Below are positions 43,188 to 51,790 of a stretch of 64,000 nt of DNA, one piece after another; the stretch's first letter is position 1; every line of letters begins with the position of its first letter. The notes beneath the pieces were generated by a model. That model saw only the letters and a list, made by a program, of their open reading frames with translations, had not been told where the DNA came from and did not search any database. Where the stretch lies: positions 62,001-126,000 of the forward strand of contig CAZUGO010000100.1 of NCBI GenBank assembly GCA_964619935.1. Reading direction: 5' to 3'. A program made the translations under genes and the position numbers. This DNA is from CAZUGO01 sp964619935 (GTDB lineage: Bacteria > Planctomycetota > Phycisphaerae > UBA1845 > CAIVHJ01).

Positions 43188-43961
43188 ATGCGAGCCTCGA
43201 CAGTTGCGGTCTCGATCGCGCGTAGCATGATTGTGCTCAGTCTGTTCGCTTCGGGAGTGTCGGCTACTCCGGTGGAGTTTGTCACCCTTGACGGCACCAG
43301 CCCGCAGGCCGCCGCCGAAGGGCTGTGGACGTGTGACGTCTTCCTGCAGTTCGACGGTCCGGACGACCTGCTGCTGAGCATTGCCTTTGCAGACATCACC
43401 ACGGACGATCCGCTCGGCTTCTTTCAGGTCCCGGCGGCGATGGGCGGCAGCGACACGGCGCCACTCGAGCTTCTTTTGGATATCTTCCCGGACCTGGTCT
43501 TCGACAGTTACTTGACCATCAGCCTGGAGATCGTGGCCATGGGGGTGAACGATTGCACTTCTCTGGATGCCGACTTCATCAGCGACTTTTTCAACAACCA
43601 CGGCCAGATCGTCGGTGGCTGGTGGTGCAACAATCCACCCTCAGGGCAAGGCTTGGTCGATCCTGAGCACATGCAGATTTTCGTGGCCCGGTGGACCGTC
43701 CGCGACGGATACAGCATCGCCGGAGATGTCACCGTGTTTTACAACGACGCCAGTGACCCGGTCCCGTTGCCGATTCAGTGCGTCCAGGAAGTGCCGTGTA
43801 TCGGCAACATCAACGGCGACGGCGCGGTCGATCCCGCGGACCTGGCATTGTTGCTGGGCAGCTGGGGCCCCAATCCCGGCCCGGCCGACCTCAACCACGA
43901 CAACGCGATCAACGCCGCCGACCTGGCCTTGCTGATTGCACACTATGGGCCGTGTGCGTAA
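43188..43961 (+). CDS. Secreted protein with C-terminal GC-type dockerin
   Basis: A 257-residue exported protein. The ATG at 43188 follows GGGAAGGGGG and starts a signal peptide (VAVSIARSMIVLSLFASGVSA). The middle is a strand-rich domain with four cysteines (TCDVFLQF, DCTSLDADF, GWWCNNPP) of unknown function; similar domains occur on planctomycete dockerin proteins. The C-terminus has two dockerin loops: NINGDGAVDPADLALLLGSW and NHDNAINAADLALLIAHYG, ending in GPCA. Same tag as the proteins starting at 15865 and 51791. It stands between a divergent transporter gene and a convergent tRNA gene. Confidence 0.82.
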   Translation: MRASTVAVSIARSMIVLSLFASGVSATPVEFVTLDGTSPQAAAEGLWTCDVFLQFDGPDDLLLSIAFADITTDDPLGFFQVPAAMGGSDTAPLELLLDIFPDLVFDSYLTISLEIVAMGVNDCTSLDADFISDFFNNHGQIVGGWWCNNPPSGQGLVDPEHMQIFVARWTVRDGYSIAGDVTVFYNDASDPVPLPIQCVQEVPCIGNINGDGAVDPADLALLLGSWGPNPGPADLNHDNAINAADLALLIAHYGPCA

Positions 43962-44006
43962 GCGGGCATCTCCGGCGATGGGGTACACAAAGGTGCGCGA
44001 ACTGAC

Positions 44007-44078
44007 TGACCCCACGGAGACTCGAACTCCGGTCTTCAGGATGAGAACCTGATATCCTAGCCGCTAGACGATGGGGCC
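44007..44078 (-). tRNA. tRNA-Glu (CTC anticodon)
   Basis: On the minus strand a full cloverleaf: acceptor GGCCCCA pairing with TGGGGTC, discriminator A, D arm starting GTCTAGCGGCTAGG, anticodon stem TCAGG/CCTGA around loop TTCTCAT (anticodon CTC, glutamate), and T arm CGGAG-TTCGAGT-CTCCG. The 3' CCA is not encoded. Length is 72 bases. No neighbouring tRNA or integrase was seen. Confidence 0.97.
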
Positions 44079-44293
44079 TCCGGTCAACTGCTCGACCGTG
44101 CGGTGCATTCTAGCAATCCGGGTGGGGGTACGCAATCGCCAGACCCGGCCGCGGGCGAAGCCGAGAACCTACAGCACCACAATGGCATCCCCCGATAACG
44201 AACCGCATTCAATTTGACATTGCGGGCGGCAGAATGAAGAATTCATGCGTCTTGTGAATTCAGGTAATCCGGGAGAACGAGGGCTGCAACCGC

Positions 44294-45769
44294 GTGATCG
44301 GACCCGACTCAACTGACCTCGTGCAGCGGCGGCGTGTGTCAGCCGTCGTCCTGGCGCTCCTGGGTCTGGCCGCCTCGGCGTGGCTGGGTTGCAGCGGACC
44401 CGGGGCGGCCTCGGATGAGCCGGGGGCCGTCGAGGCCCCCATCGCCGACGCCGGCGCCGACCAAACGGTCCCGCGGCGGTCGGCCGTTCAACTCGACGGC
44501 AGCGGCAGTTCGGATCCCGGCGGTCTGCCCCTGAGTTTCCGCTGGATTCAGATCAGCGGTCCGCTGGTGACGCTGGTCGGTTCAAGCACCATCCGCCCGA
44601 CCTTTGAGGCTCCGGAGTTGAGTTCAGCGGTGACCCTGGAGTTTGAGCTGGAAGTCAGCAACGGTTCCAGCACGGCGACCGCCCGCACCCGGGTCATGGT
44701 GGTCGATCACATCGACCTGGCAGTGGAAGCCGGCGCCGACCAGAGGGTCAGCGAAGGTCAGTCGGTTGTGCTCCTGGCGGAGGTGACCGCGCCGGCGTCC
44801 GGTCTGGGAGCCCTGCGTTACGCCTGGTTGCAACTCTCGGGTCCGAGCGTGGAGCTGACCAATCCCGACAGAATCAGCACCTCTTTTGTCGCTCCCGCCG
44901 TAGCGGGGACGGCGATTGAATTGCGCTTCCAAGTCACGGTGAGCCACGGCACGCAGACGGAGGTCGACGTGGTCTCGGTGATCGTCGAAGCGACGCCAGC
45001 GTCGCCGGGAGACGATGACGGCCCGCTCCCCGACGACGGCGACCCGTCCGAGGGCAGTCCGCAGGACCCGCCCGACGCACCCACGACGTGCCAGTCGAAC
45101 AGTGATTGCGATGATGGCTTGTTTTGCAACGGCGGCGAGCAATGCACCGGCGGATCGTGCCAGGCCGGCACGCCGGCGTGTGCGGGGCAGCCGTGTGACG
45201 AAGGGCAGGATGCCTGCCTGTTGTGTGTGACCCAGGCGGACTGCGACGACGGCGTGTACTGCAACGGGATCGAGGCGTGCCTGGACGGCGGGTGCTTTGC
45301 GGGCGCACCGCCGTGTGCCGGCCAGGGGTGTGACGAGTCCGTGGACGTCTGCGGTTCCTGCGCCGGCCACGCCGACTGCGATGACGGCAAGTACTGCAAC
45401 GGAGCCGAAGCCTGTGTCGGCGGAATCTGCCAGGCCGGCGCGGCTCCGTGCGCGGACCTGTGCGACGAATCGGACGATGTCTGTGTGGCCTGTTTCAGTC
45501 CGGACGATTGTGATGACACGCTGTTCTGCAACGGGACCGAGGCCTGTATTTCCGGGACCTGTGTCAGCAGCCAGGCGCCCTGCCCGCAGCAGTGCGACGA
45601 ATCCGCTGACGAATGCGTGGAGTGTCTCAGCGCGGCCGACTGCACCGATGACGGGCTATTCTGCAACGGTCCCGAAGATTGCTTCGACGGCACCTGCAGT
45701 TCCAGCGGCGATCCGTGTACCGCCGGCCACTCCTGCGACGAGGCCGCCGAGACCTGCACTTCCGGCTGA
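44294..45769 (+). CDS. Lipoprotein with two PKD/REJ-like domains and Cys-rich repeats
   Basis: A 491-residue surface lipoprotein starting at a GTG (44294). Signal peptide VVLALLGLAASAWLGC ends in a lipobox. Two Ig-like domains follow: PIADAGADQTVPRRSAVQLD with SFRWIQISGP, and VEAGADQRVSEGQSVVLLAE with YAWLQLSGP, the PKD/REJ 'gap' pattern common on secreted bacterial proteins. After an acidic linker (SPGDDDGPLPDDGD) there are five Cys-rich repeats of about 40 residues (CDDGLFCNGGEQC, GGSCQAGTPAC, CDEGQDAC, and so on). These differ in spacing from the repeats of the protein starting at 35650 but share the C-D-D/N-G core. Likely exposed at the cell surface. Confidence 0.85.
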   Translation: MIGPDSTDLVQRRRVSAVVLALLGLAASAWLGCSGPGAASDEPGAVEAPIADAGADQTVPRRSAVQLDGSGSSDPGGLPLSFRWIQISGPLVTLVGSSTIRPTFEAPELSSAVTLEFELEVSNGSSTATARTRVMVVDHIDLAVEAGADQRVSEGQSVVLLAEVTAPASGLGALRYAWLQLSGPSVELTNPDRISTSFVAPAVAGTAIELRFQVTVSHGTQTEVDVVSVIVEATPASPGDDDGPLPDDGDPSEGSPQDPPDAPTTCQSNSDCDDGLFCNGGEQCTGGSCQAGTPACAGQPCDEGQDACLLCVTQADCDDGVYCNGIEACLDGGCFAGAPPCAGQGCDESVDVCGSCAGHADCDDGKYCNGAEACVGGICQAGAAPCADLCDESDDVCVACFSPDDCDDTLFCNGTEACISGTCVSSQAPCPQQCDESADECVECLSAADCTDDGLFCNGPEDCFDGTCSSSGDPCTAGHSCDEAAETCTSG

Positions 45770-45810
45770 ACGACCGCAGGCGCTGCGTCGGGTGGGCCGG
45801 GCCGCGGTGA

Positions 45811-45879
45811 TGCCCGCCGATCCGCGGTCAGGTCGAGGAGCGCTGCCCGGAGTGCGGCGAGCGGTTTGCGGGCAAGTGA
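45811..45879 (+). pseudogene. Remnant of a zinc-ribbon tail
   Basis: After a TGA the frame reads CPPIRGQVEERCPECGERFA, then GK and a stop at 45877-45879. Before the TGA the same frame reads RRRCVGWAGPR. Together they resemble the C-terminal ribbon of the membrane protein at 34769 (CxxCGYxxRG...CPECG) with the first half damaged. No membrane segments remain upstream. Best read as the broken end of a gene. Confidence 0.5.
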
Positions 45880-45890
45880 GCGCGCCCGGC

Positions 45891-47294
45891 TCACTCGGCG
45901 GGTAGCAGGGCGATGCAGGCGGCGTCGGACGCTACCAGGATCACCCCGATCATCTTGCCGTCGGCGCGGGACAGCACCACGGCACCATGCCAAACCTCGT
46001 CGATCGAGACCACCGGATCGACGGTCCAGGTGTGTTCACCGGCCTGCAGGCGGGCGGCGGCCAGGGGCAGCGGGGATGAGGTCGGATCGGCGATCGCGAC
46101 GCAATCCTCAACTTCCGTCGGCCGGCGGCGGCGCTGGCGCGGCCAGTGCTCCGGCTTGACCTGGACGTCGAGCAAGGCCAGTCCGTGCCCAACCCAACGG
46201 GTGTCGGCCGGCAAGGACAAAGGCCGCCCGGCGACCTCCAGAACCAGGGACTCCGCGGCTTCGGCGGGTGGCGTCAGGAGGTCGGCCGGCCCGAGCAGTC
46301 CGTCCTCGGTTTGCAGGACCCACCCGCGGCGCGAGCGTTGCGACTTCAGGAATCGGCCGGCGTTCCAGGACACCACCGCCCGGATCGGCGCCGGCAGGAT
46401 GCCGCCGGGCGGCAACAAGGGGCTGCCCAGCATGACCTGCGGCCGCCAGTCCAGCCACTCTTTGCGCGGCTTGTCGAACAATTCGAAGCGATGGCCGGTG
46501 CGCACCGGCGCGCCGCCATCGGGTGGGGTGGCCAGGGCCACGCCACCGGCCAGCAAAGCCTCCACCGAATCCATCTCGATGGACATCCCTTTGAATCCGA
46601 GTTCAGCTTCAAAGCCACCGACATTCCAGAAGCGCGATTGGGCGCGGACCAGTTGGGCATAGGCTTTGGGCACGTGCACCCGGGCTTCCACGGCGGCGGC
46701 ATCGCTGCTCAGGCCCACCGACAGCACCGTGCCGACGGGCACCTGGCGGTAGAGCACCGGCGTGCCAGGGCGCAGACCGCCGCGCCGCGGGCTCTCCAGG
46801 ATCACCTCCAGATCACCGGGCTCGATGGCGTCGACCACCGGCGGTTCGCTGAGCCCCATGAAATGGCGCCGCGGCGGCCCTTCGCCGGGGAGCATCGCCA
46901 GATAGCGCGGCCCGACCACGGTTTCCAGCCCCGTTGCGCCGGTGACGTTGAGCTGCGGGCGGACCACCCAGAAGCGCGTTCCGGCGCGGGCCAGACCCCT
47001 GGGCTGGGAAGTGAGCACCGCGGTGACCACCACGCCGTCGAGGGTGTCGTCCAGTTCCACCGAGCGCACCTGACCGACCACAATCCCGTTGTAGCGGACG
47101 TCAGCCCCAACCGACAGCCCGTGGCCGGCGTCGAGGTGCACGGTCACCGACTGCCCGCGATGGGCCCAGGCGTTCGCACCCATCCACGCTGCCACGAGCA
47201 CCGCCACCGCGGGCAGCAGCCACAACCAGGTCCAGCGGCGTTCCGGTTGCAGAATCGCCTCGGGCAGGTCGGATGTCGTGGGTGGGGGCTTCAT
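45891..47294 (-). CDS. pqiB: PqiB-like MCE (MlaD) protein
   Basis: A 467-residue membrane-anchored protein. Start at the ATG 47294, which overlaps the PqiA-like gene stop in ATGA. One N-terminal membrane segment (TWLWLLPAVAVLVAAWMGAN) is followed by MCE/MlaD domains: VHLDAGHGLSVGADVRYNGI, then VILESPRRGGLRPGTPVLYR and VGTVLSVGLSSDAAAVEARV. PqiB of E. coli (about 546 residues) has three MCE domains that build a tube across the periplasm for lipid transport. Here two are clear and a third (SLPADTRWVGHGLALLDVQ) may be degenerate. The last 100 residues hold a strand-rich extension with HTWTVDPVVSIDEV. Role: lipid movement between membranes, together with the PqiA-like partner. Confidence 0.88.
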   Translation of the reverse strand: MKPPPTTSDLPEAILQPERRWTWLWLLPAVAVLVAAWMGANAWAHRGQSVTVHLDAGHGLSVGADVRYNGIVVGQVRSVELDDTLDGVVVTAVLTSQPRGLARAGTRFWVVRPQLNVTGATGLETVVGPRYLAMLPGEGPPRRHFMGLSEPPVVDAIEPGDLEVILESPRRGGLRPGTPVLYRQVPVGTVLSVGLSSDAAAVEARVHVPKAYAQLVRAQSRFWNVGGFEAELGFKGMSIEMDSVEALLAGGVALATPPDGGAPVRTGHRFELFDKPRKEWLDWRPQVMLGSPLLPPGGILPAPIRAVVSWNAGRFLKSQRSRRGWVLQTEDGLLGPADLLTPPAEAAESLVLEVAGRPLSLPADTRWVGHGLALLDVQVKPEHWPRQRRRRPTEVEDCVAIADPTSSPLPLAAARLQAGEHTWTVDPVVSIDEVWHGAVVLSRADGKMIGVILVASDAACIALLPAE

Positions 47295-47932
47295 GAGGTC
47301 TGGTTGCCGGCGGCCGGTTCCGCCGGCCACAAGGAGTGTGGGTCGAATAATGCGGTGGCCACCAGGCTGAGGATGACACAGGTGGTGAAGGCCAATGCCG
47401 CCGGTCCGGCGGAGACCTCCACGAAATCACCCATCTTCAGGGCCGCCACCAGCAGCGCCACCAGCAGCACGTCGAGCATCCCCCAGCGACCGGTGAATTC
47501 GACCACGCGGTAGGTCACCGCCCGGTGTTCGTGGCGCAGGAACAGGCCGCCGGCCGAGAGCACCAGCAAGGACAGCAGCTTTCCGAGCGGCAGCACGACG
47601 GAGCACAGCAGCACGATGATGCCCACGATCAGATGGCCGCTGCCCATCAACGAGGTCACGCCCTGGAGGATGCTGGCATCGCTGTGGTACCCGAAGCGCT
47701 CGACGCGAAGCATCGGCAGGCTGACCGCCAGCGGATAGAGCACCAGGGCCGCCATGGCGACCGCGGCCGTGCGACGGTTACTGCGCATGCTGGTGGTCCG
47801 GCGGTGCAGCCCGGTGCGGCAGCGCACGCAATAGGCTCGCAAACCCGGCGGAACCACCGGCAGGGTCTGCAACAGCCCGCAACAGGGGCAGGCCCGCAGG
47901 CGGGCCCGTGGATCTTCAGTTCGACGGCTCAC
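47291..47932 (-). CDS. pqiA: PqiA-like membrane protein (single domain)
   Basis: A protein of about 213 residues. I prefer the GTG at 47932 (GGAAAGGG seven bases upstream) over an ATG 24 bp earlier that has no ribosome site. The N-terminus carries Cys pairs (CPCCGLLQTLP and YCVRCRTGL), as in PqiA zinc ribbons, followed by four membrane segments (AAVAMAALVLYPLAVSLPML, LIVGIIVLLCSVVLPLGKLL, MLDVLLVALLVAALKMGDF, LAFTTCVILSLVATALF). PqiA usually has two such units (about 417 residues), so this is the half-size type. It works with PqiB in envelope lipid transport. Stop and PqiB start overlap by 4 bp. Confidence 0.83.
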   Translation of the reverse strand: MSRRTEDPRARLRACPCCGLLQTLPVVPPGLRAYCVRCRTGLHRRTTSMRSNRRTAAVAMAALVLYPLAVSLPMLRVERFGYHSDASILQGVTSLMGSGHLIVGIIVLLCSVVLPLGKLLSLLVLSAGGLFLRHEHRAVTYRVVEFTGRWGMLDVLLVALLVAALKMGDFVEVSAGPAALAFTTCVILSLVATALFDPHSLWPAEPAAGNQTS

Positions 47933-48123
47933 GGCAGTCCCTTTCCAAGGAACCATTCGGCTGTGCCCACCGGAGATTGTGCGGCTGGCGGACGCTGCGT
48001 CAAGGACCTGCCACGCCGCCCTGCCCATATCCCGGGCCCAGCGTCGAATACACTTCATTATGATGGCCGCGATTGGACGGTTGGGCCCATGGCCCATGTC
48101 CCAATCGCCGGGGGCCGATTATC

Positions 48124-49776
48124 ATGGACCGCATGAACGACCGACGCGCCGATGCGCTGAAGCGGCTGGCGGACCCCGGGGTCCAGGTGCGGTTGGAGCG
48201 GCTCGGATTGGACTGGAGCCCACTGGACACCAATGTCTGCGGTGCGGCCTGGTTCAAACGCGGCCACCCGGAAGCGCCCCCCGTGGTGGGGCTGATCGGC
48301 GGGGCCTCGTCGGGCAAGAGCACCTTGTTCAACACCCTTTGCGACTTTGAGGCCAGTCGGATCAGCGCCCACGCCCATGAGACCGTCGGGCCGCTGGCCG
48401 CCCCCGCCGCCGAGGGCCTCGACGACCTGCGGGTGTGGATCGACGAACAGCGGATGTTCGGTGGGCTCGGCGTCGCTGCTGATCCGACCAACGGCGCCAG
48501 CCCCGGCAGTGTGTCCGGCGTGACCTTGGTGGCACGACCCGGCGGAGCGCTGGGTGAGGCGGTGGTCGTCGATACGCCGGACGTGACCAGCCAGATGTCC
48601 GCCGAAGAAGGTTCGCTCACGGCCCAGTTGCTGCCGTGGTTCGACGCCGTGATCATCGTGGTCGATGAGGAACGCTGGTTCGACGCCGCCGTGTTCGAGG
48701 AACACGCCGGTCTGGCGGAAGCATTCGGTCAATCGTGTTTCGTGATGTTCAACCGGACGGGCGAGGGGCCGGCTTTGGCCACGGCGGAGCGCTCCCAACT
48801 GGCCGATCACGCCGCCGCCCGGCGGGCCGCCGGCCATTGCGTCAGCCCCTATCGACCGGGCAGCGGCTATCGCCCCCTGGCCCCGGAAACCCGGGCCGTT
48901 GTGTTGGAGTGGATCGGCCGGTTGCCGGCCGGGGGACGCAGCGCTGCCTTGGAGCGCCGCGTCAGGCGGCGCTGTGCCGAACTGTTGCAGTGCAATGTCG
49001 AACGTGTCGAGCAGTTTGAAGCGCTGTGTCACGACGTCGATCAGGAGTTGATCCGGCAGGCCGGCGATGCCCATTTGACCACCGACCTGCTGACGCCTGA
49101 TGAACGCCGCCTGTTGGGGTTGGGCCATCGCTTCTTGCCCTTGTACGACCTCCTGCAGAACATCTCGCGGCGGTGGTCGCGGTGGGTCCGCCCGGCGGCG
49201 GCATCCGAGGCGATTGATTTCAACAAATCCCCCGGGCGACTCGCCGAGGTCTTGAGCCGTAACCTGGACCACCGCTTTCGACACGTCGCCGACCGCGTTG
49301 ATCATCTGATCGGTTCCAGCGATTACTACGGTGCCGCTCCGACCGCCTGGCAGACCCACTGGCAACCGCCGGCGTTCGACGCCGCCGGCTGGGCCCGCAA
49401 GATTCAAGCCCACATCGAGACCTGGAAGGCGGAGAGCCAGGCGCAGTCGCGGCGGGCCGACCTGGCCGCCATGGCCGTCGGGGTGCCGCTGCTGCTGGCG
49501 GACCTGTTGTTACTGGGCGGTGCCGGCATGACCCTGGCCTGGACCACCACGTCGGTGGCGGGATGGTTCGGCGCCAAGACGGCGGTCCGGCTGCTGCAGG
49601 GTTCCGCGGCGTTCAAGGAGTACCAGACCACGGTGCGGGCCTACCAGGCGCTGGTCCGGGAGGCATTGGTCAGGCAATGGGAACAGAACCTCAATCAACT
49701 GCCGCGGCGCCACCTGGCCATGAGCGATCCGGTATTGGAGGCGGTGATCGAATGGTCCACGCCGACAGCGACATGA
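48124..49776 (+). CDS. Membrane-associated dynamin-like GTPase, first of a pair
   Basis: A 550-residue protein. G1 is VVGLIGGASSGKSTLFNTL (near residue 52), G3 is AVVVDTPDVTS, and G4 appears as FNRTGEG, an unusual form without the NKxD Asp. A long helical region follows (about 280-420, LGHRFLPLYDLLQNISRRW), then a hydrophobic hairpin (AAMAVGVPLLLADLLLLGGA) near 470 and a short C-terminal helix. GTPase, helical stalk and membrane hairpin resemble bacterial dynamin-like and YcjX/DUF697-type proteins that act on membranes. Start at the ATG 48124 (another ATG nine bases on). It is divergent from the PqiAB-like pair and overlaps the next GTPase gene in ATGA. Confidence 0.8.
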   Translation: MDRMNDRRADALKRLADPGVQVRLERLGLDWSPLDTNVCGAAWFKRGHPEAPPVVGLIGGASSGKSTLFNTLCDFEASRISAHAHETVGPLAAPAAEGLDDLRVWIDEQRMFGGLGVAADPTNGASPGSVSGVTLVARPGGALGEAVVVDTPDVTSQMSAEEGSLTAQLLPWFDAVIIVVDEERWFDAAVFEEHAGLAEAFGQSCFVMFNRTGEGPALATAERSQLADHAAARRAAGHCVSPYRPGSGYRPLAPETRAVVLEWIGRLPAGGRSAALERRVRRRCAELLQCNVERVEQFEALCHDVDQELIRQAGDAHLTTDLLTPDERRLLGLGHRFLPLYDLLQNISRRWSRWVRPAAASEAIDFNKSPGRLAEVLSRNLDHRFRHVADRVDHLIGSSDYYGAAPTAWQTHWQPPAFDAAGWARKIQAHIETWKAESQAQSRRADLAAMAVGVPLLLADLLLLGGAGMTLAWTTTSVAGWFGAKTAVRLLQGSAAFKEYQTTVRAYQALVREALVRQWEQNLNQLPRRHLAMSDPVLEAVIEWSTPTAT

Positions 49777-51620
49777 GCGGCGGCGCCGCAGGTCCCGAGG
49801 CCGCCCTGGCGGCCGCCAACCGGCGGTTGGCCCGGGCGCTGCAGCGCTCGCCATTGCCGCTGACCGCTGGGGCGGCCCAGACCCTCCGCGATCCGCTGTG
49901 GGTGTGGGGCGTGCTCGGCGGAAAGGACGTTGGCAAGAGCAGCTTGATCAACGCACTGGCCGGTGGCGAAGTCGCCGAGCCGTCGGCGACCGTCGGCGAG
50001 GGCACCTATCGGCCGGCGGTGTACCTGAGCGCCCAGGATGAGGCGGCCTTGCGGAGTCGCCTGGGCGGGGTCCCGGAGCTGGCGGTGGTCTACCGCTCCG
50101 GCGGACCGCAGTCGCTGCGCGGCCTGGCGTTGGTGGACCTGCCCGATTTCGACTCGCTGTTTGAACACCACGTCGATCAGGTCCGCCGGATCGCCGGCGT
50201 CCTGGATGGCATCATCTGGGTGACCACCCCCAAGAAGGTCGCCGATCTGCGGGCCATCCGCGAGATCCGCGGCGTGCTTAAAGACCGCACCAACTTCATT
50301 TACGTGGTCAACAAGATCGACTGGCTGCTGGCCCAGAGCGAACAACCGCCGGAGCAGGCTCTGGCCCGTTTGCGCGGAGCGCTGCAGGCCCAGATTCGGG
50401 CGTCGGGCGAGTCCAACGGGGCCGCCCGGACGTTCTTGATCAGCGCCCGGTATCGCGATTCCGGGGCCATCGTCCAGGCGATCGGTCGCAGTCGTAACAT
50501 TCCGGACGGCACGGTCGGCCCGGAGTTGGCTGCGGCGGCGGTCCATCTGCAGCGTGAATTCGAGGCCCTTCGCCAAGTTCTGACCACGGCGCCCAGCGGG
50601 TCCGACGTCAGCGCCGGAAAGCACGCCAACCTTAATTACCAGGTTGGACATCAGGCCCGACAGGTGCTTGAGCATTTTCAACCGCAGCGCACCATTCAGC
50701 GGCTGGAGCACGAACTTGGCGATGGGCGGTCGGCGGAACTGGTTCACCGCTCGTTTCCGGCGGGGTACTGCCGGCAACTCCTGGGCCGGCTGAACTCCGA
50801 GAAGGAACTGCTGGTGGAGTGGACGGCCGCGTTGGTTCGGCGGCGGATGGCGTATTGGCCGATGGTCGGGGTGGTGGCGTTACCGGTGGTCCTGATCATG
50901 GCGCTGGTTCAGGGGCTACGTGCCTATTTGCCAGGGTCGGCGATCCGGGTGCCGGATGATCCATTCCGCAGCGACGGTCTGGCGCTGGAAGACCGCATCG
51001 ACGCCATCCTGGACGGCCTGCGGCGGGCCTGGAGCCGGGCAGTACAGGGGGCCGCGCTGCGCTTGCCCGATTCCGACCCGGTGGCCCACCAGTTCCGGCA
51101 GGATGCCAGAGCCCTGGCATCTAACCGCCGGGAGTCGTGTATCGCCGCGGCAATGCAGCGCAGGCCGACTTGGATCGGACGCGCGGTGCGCTGGATCCTG
51201 CCGGTGGCCATCCTGCTTTGGTTTCCGGTGGTTCAGCCGCTGCTGGCTGTGCTCTTGGCGGCGGCCGGCGGCGATTCCACGAAGATGGGACCCTGGCTGC
51301 TGGTGGAGACATTGTCGGCCGGGCAGGTGCTCAGCGGGCTGGTGGTGGCCCTGCTGATCCTGGCGCTGATTGCAGGGGGGGTGTACGCCCGGGCGTTGCG
51401 CGATGCCCTGGCGGCCGTGGACCGCCTGGCGGCCGCGGACCCCGGCGATGATCCGGTCGATCTGCTGGAGTCGTTGCTGGCGACGGTGTCCGATCCGATC
51501 GCGACCTTCCGGGAGGAACTCGTGGCCGCCGAGCAGGACCTACGGGGCTTGGCGGGCCTGTACAACGGGCCCCAAACCGGTGCGACTGAACCGGTATCTA
51601 CATATGACAAAGGAAGTTAG
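49773..51620 (+). CDS. Membrane GTPase, second of a pair
   Basis: A 615-residue protein. Start at the ATG 49773, which overlaps the previous stop in ATGA; an ATG seven codons upstream also exists. G1 is GVLGGKDVGKSSLINALAG (near residue 45), G3 LALVDLPDFDSLF, and G4 IYVVNKIDWLL, all intact, unlike its partner. The central part is helical; the C-terminal half has three or four membrane segments (YWPMVGVVALPVVLIMALV, WILPVAILLWFPVVQPLLAV, LSGLVVALLILALIAGGVYA). Two different GTPases encoded back to back with overlap suggests they work as a heteromer, as dynamin-like pairs do. The target is unknown; the divergent PqiAB-like genes hint at envelope lipid handling. Confidence 0.82.
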   Translation: MSGGAAGPEAALAAANRRLARALQRSPLPLTAGAAQTLRDPLWVWGVLGGKDVGKSSLINALAGGEVAEPSATVGEGTYRPAVYLSAQDEAALRSRLGGVPELAVVYRSGGPQSLRGLALVDLPDFDSLFEHHVDQVRRIAGVLDGIIWVTTPKKVADLRAIREIRGVLKDRTNFIYVVNKIDWLLAQSEQPPEQALARLRGALQAQIRASGESNGAARTFLISARYRDSGAIVQAIGRSRNIPDGTVGPELAAAAVHLQREFEALRQVLTTAPSGSDVSAGKHANLNYQVGHQARQVLEHFQPQRTIQRLEHELGDGRSAELVHRSFPAGYCRQLLGRLNSEKELLVEWTAALVRRRMAYWPMVGVVALPVVLIMALVQGLRAYLPGSAIRVPDDPFRSDGLALEDRIDAILDGLRRAWSRAVQGAALRLPDSDPVAHQFRQDARALASNRRESCIAAAMQRRPTWIGRAVRWILPVAILLWFPVVQPLLAVLLAAAGGDSTKMGPWLLVETLSAGQVLSGLVVALLILALIAGGVYARALRDALAAVDRLAAADPGDDPVDLLESLLATVSDPIATFREELVAAEQDLRGLAGLYNGPQTGATEPVSTYDKGS

Positions 51621-51790
51621 AAGAATCTGGCGCTCCGACCGCTCCGTCAATTCGCCCTTCTGTTCGTGGAAAACCGACTGGGTTGGGTTAACATGGGCTC
51701 ACTGAGTTCTCTCGCGGTCACTTCTGCTGCAACCCACGCGGCCGAGGTGTTGGCGCGTGCATCATAAGGATCGTCATAAGGAGGCGGATC

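Noticed and set aside
43962..44293. Integration site at the tRNA-Glu gene
   Set aside because: No integrase, no repeated tRNA 3' end and no change in gene content next to it.
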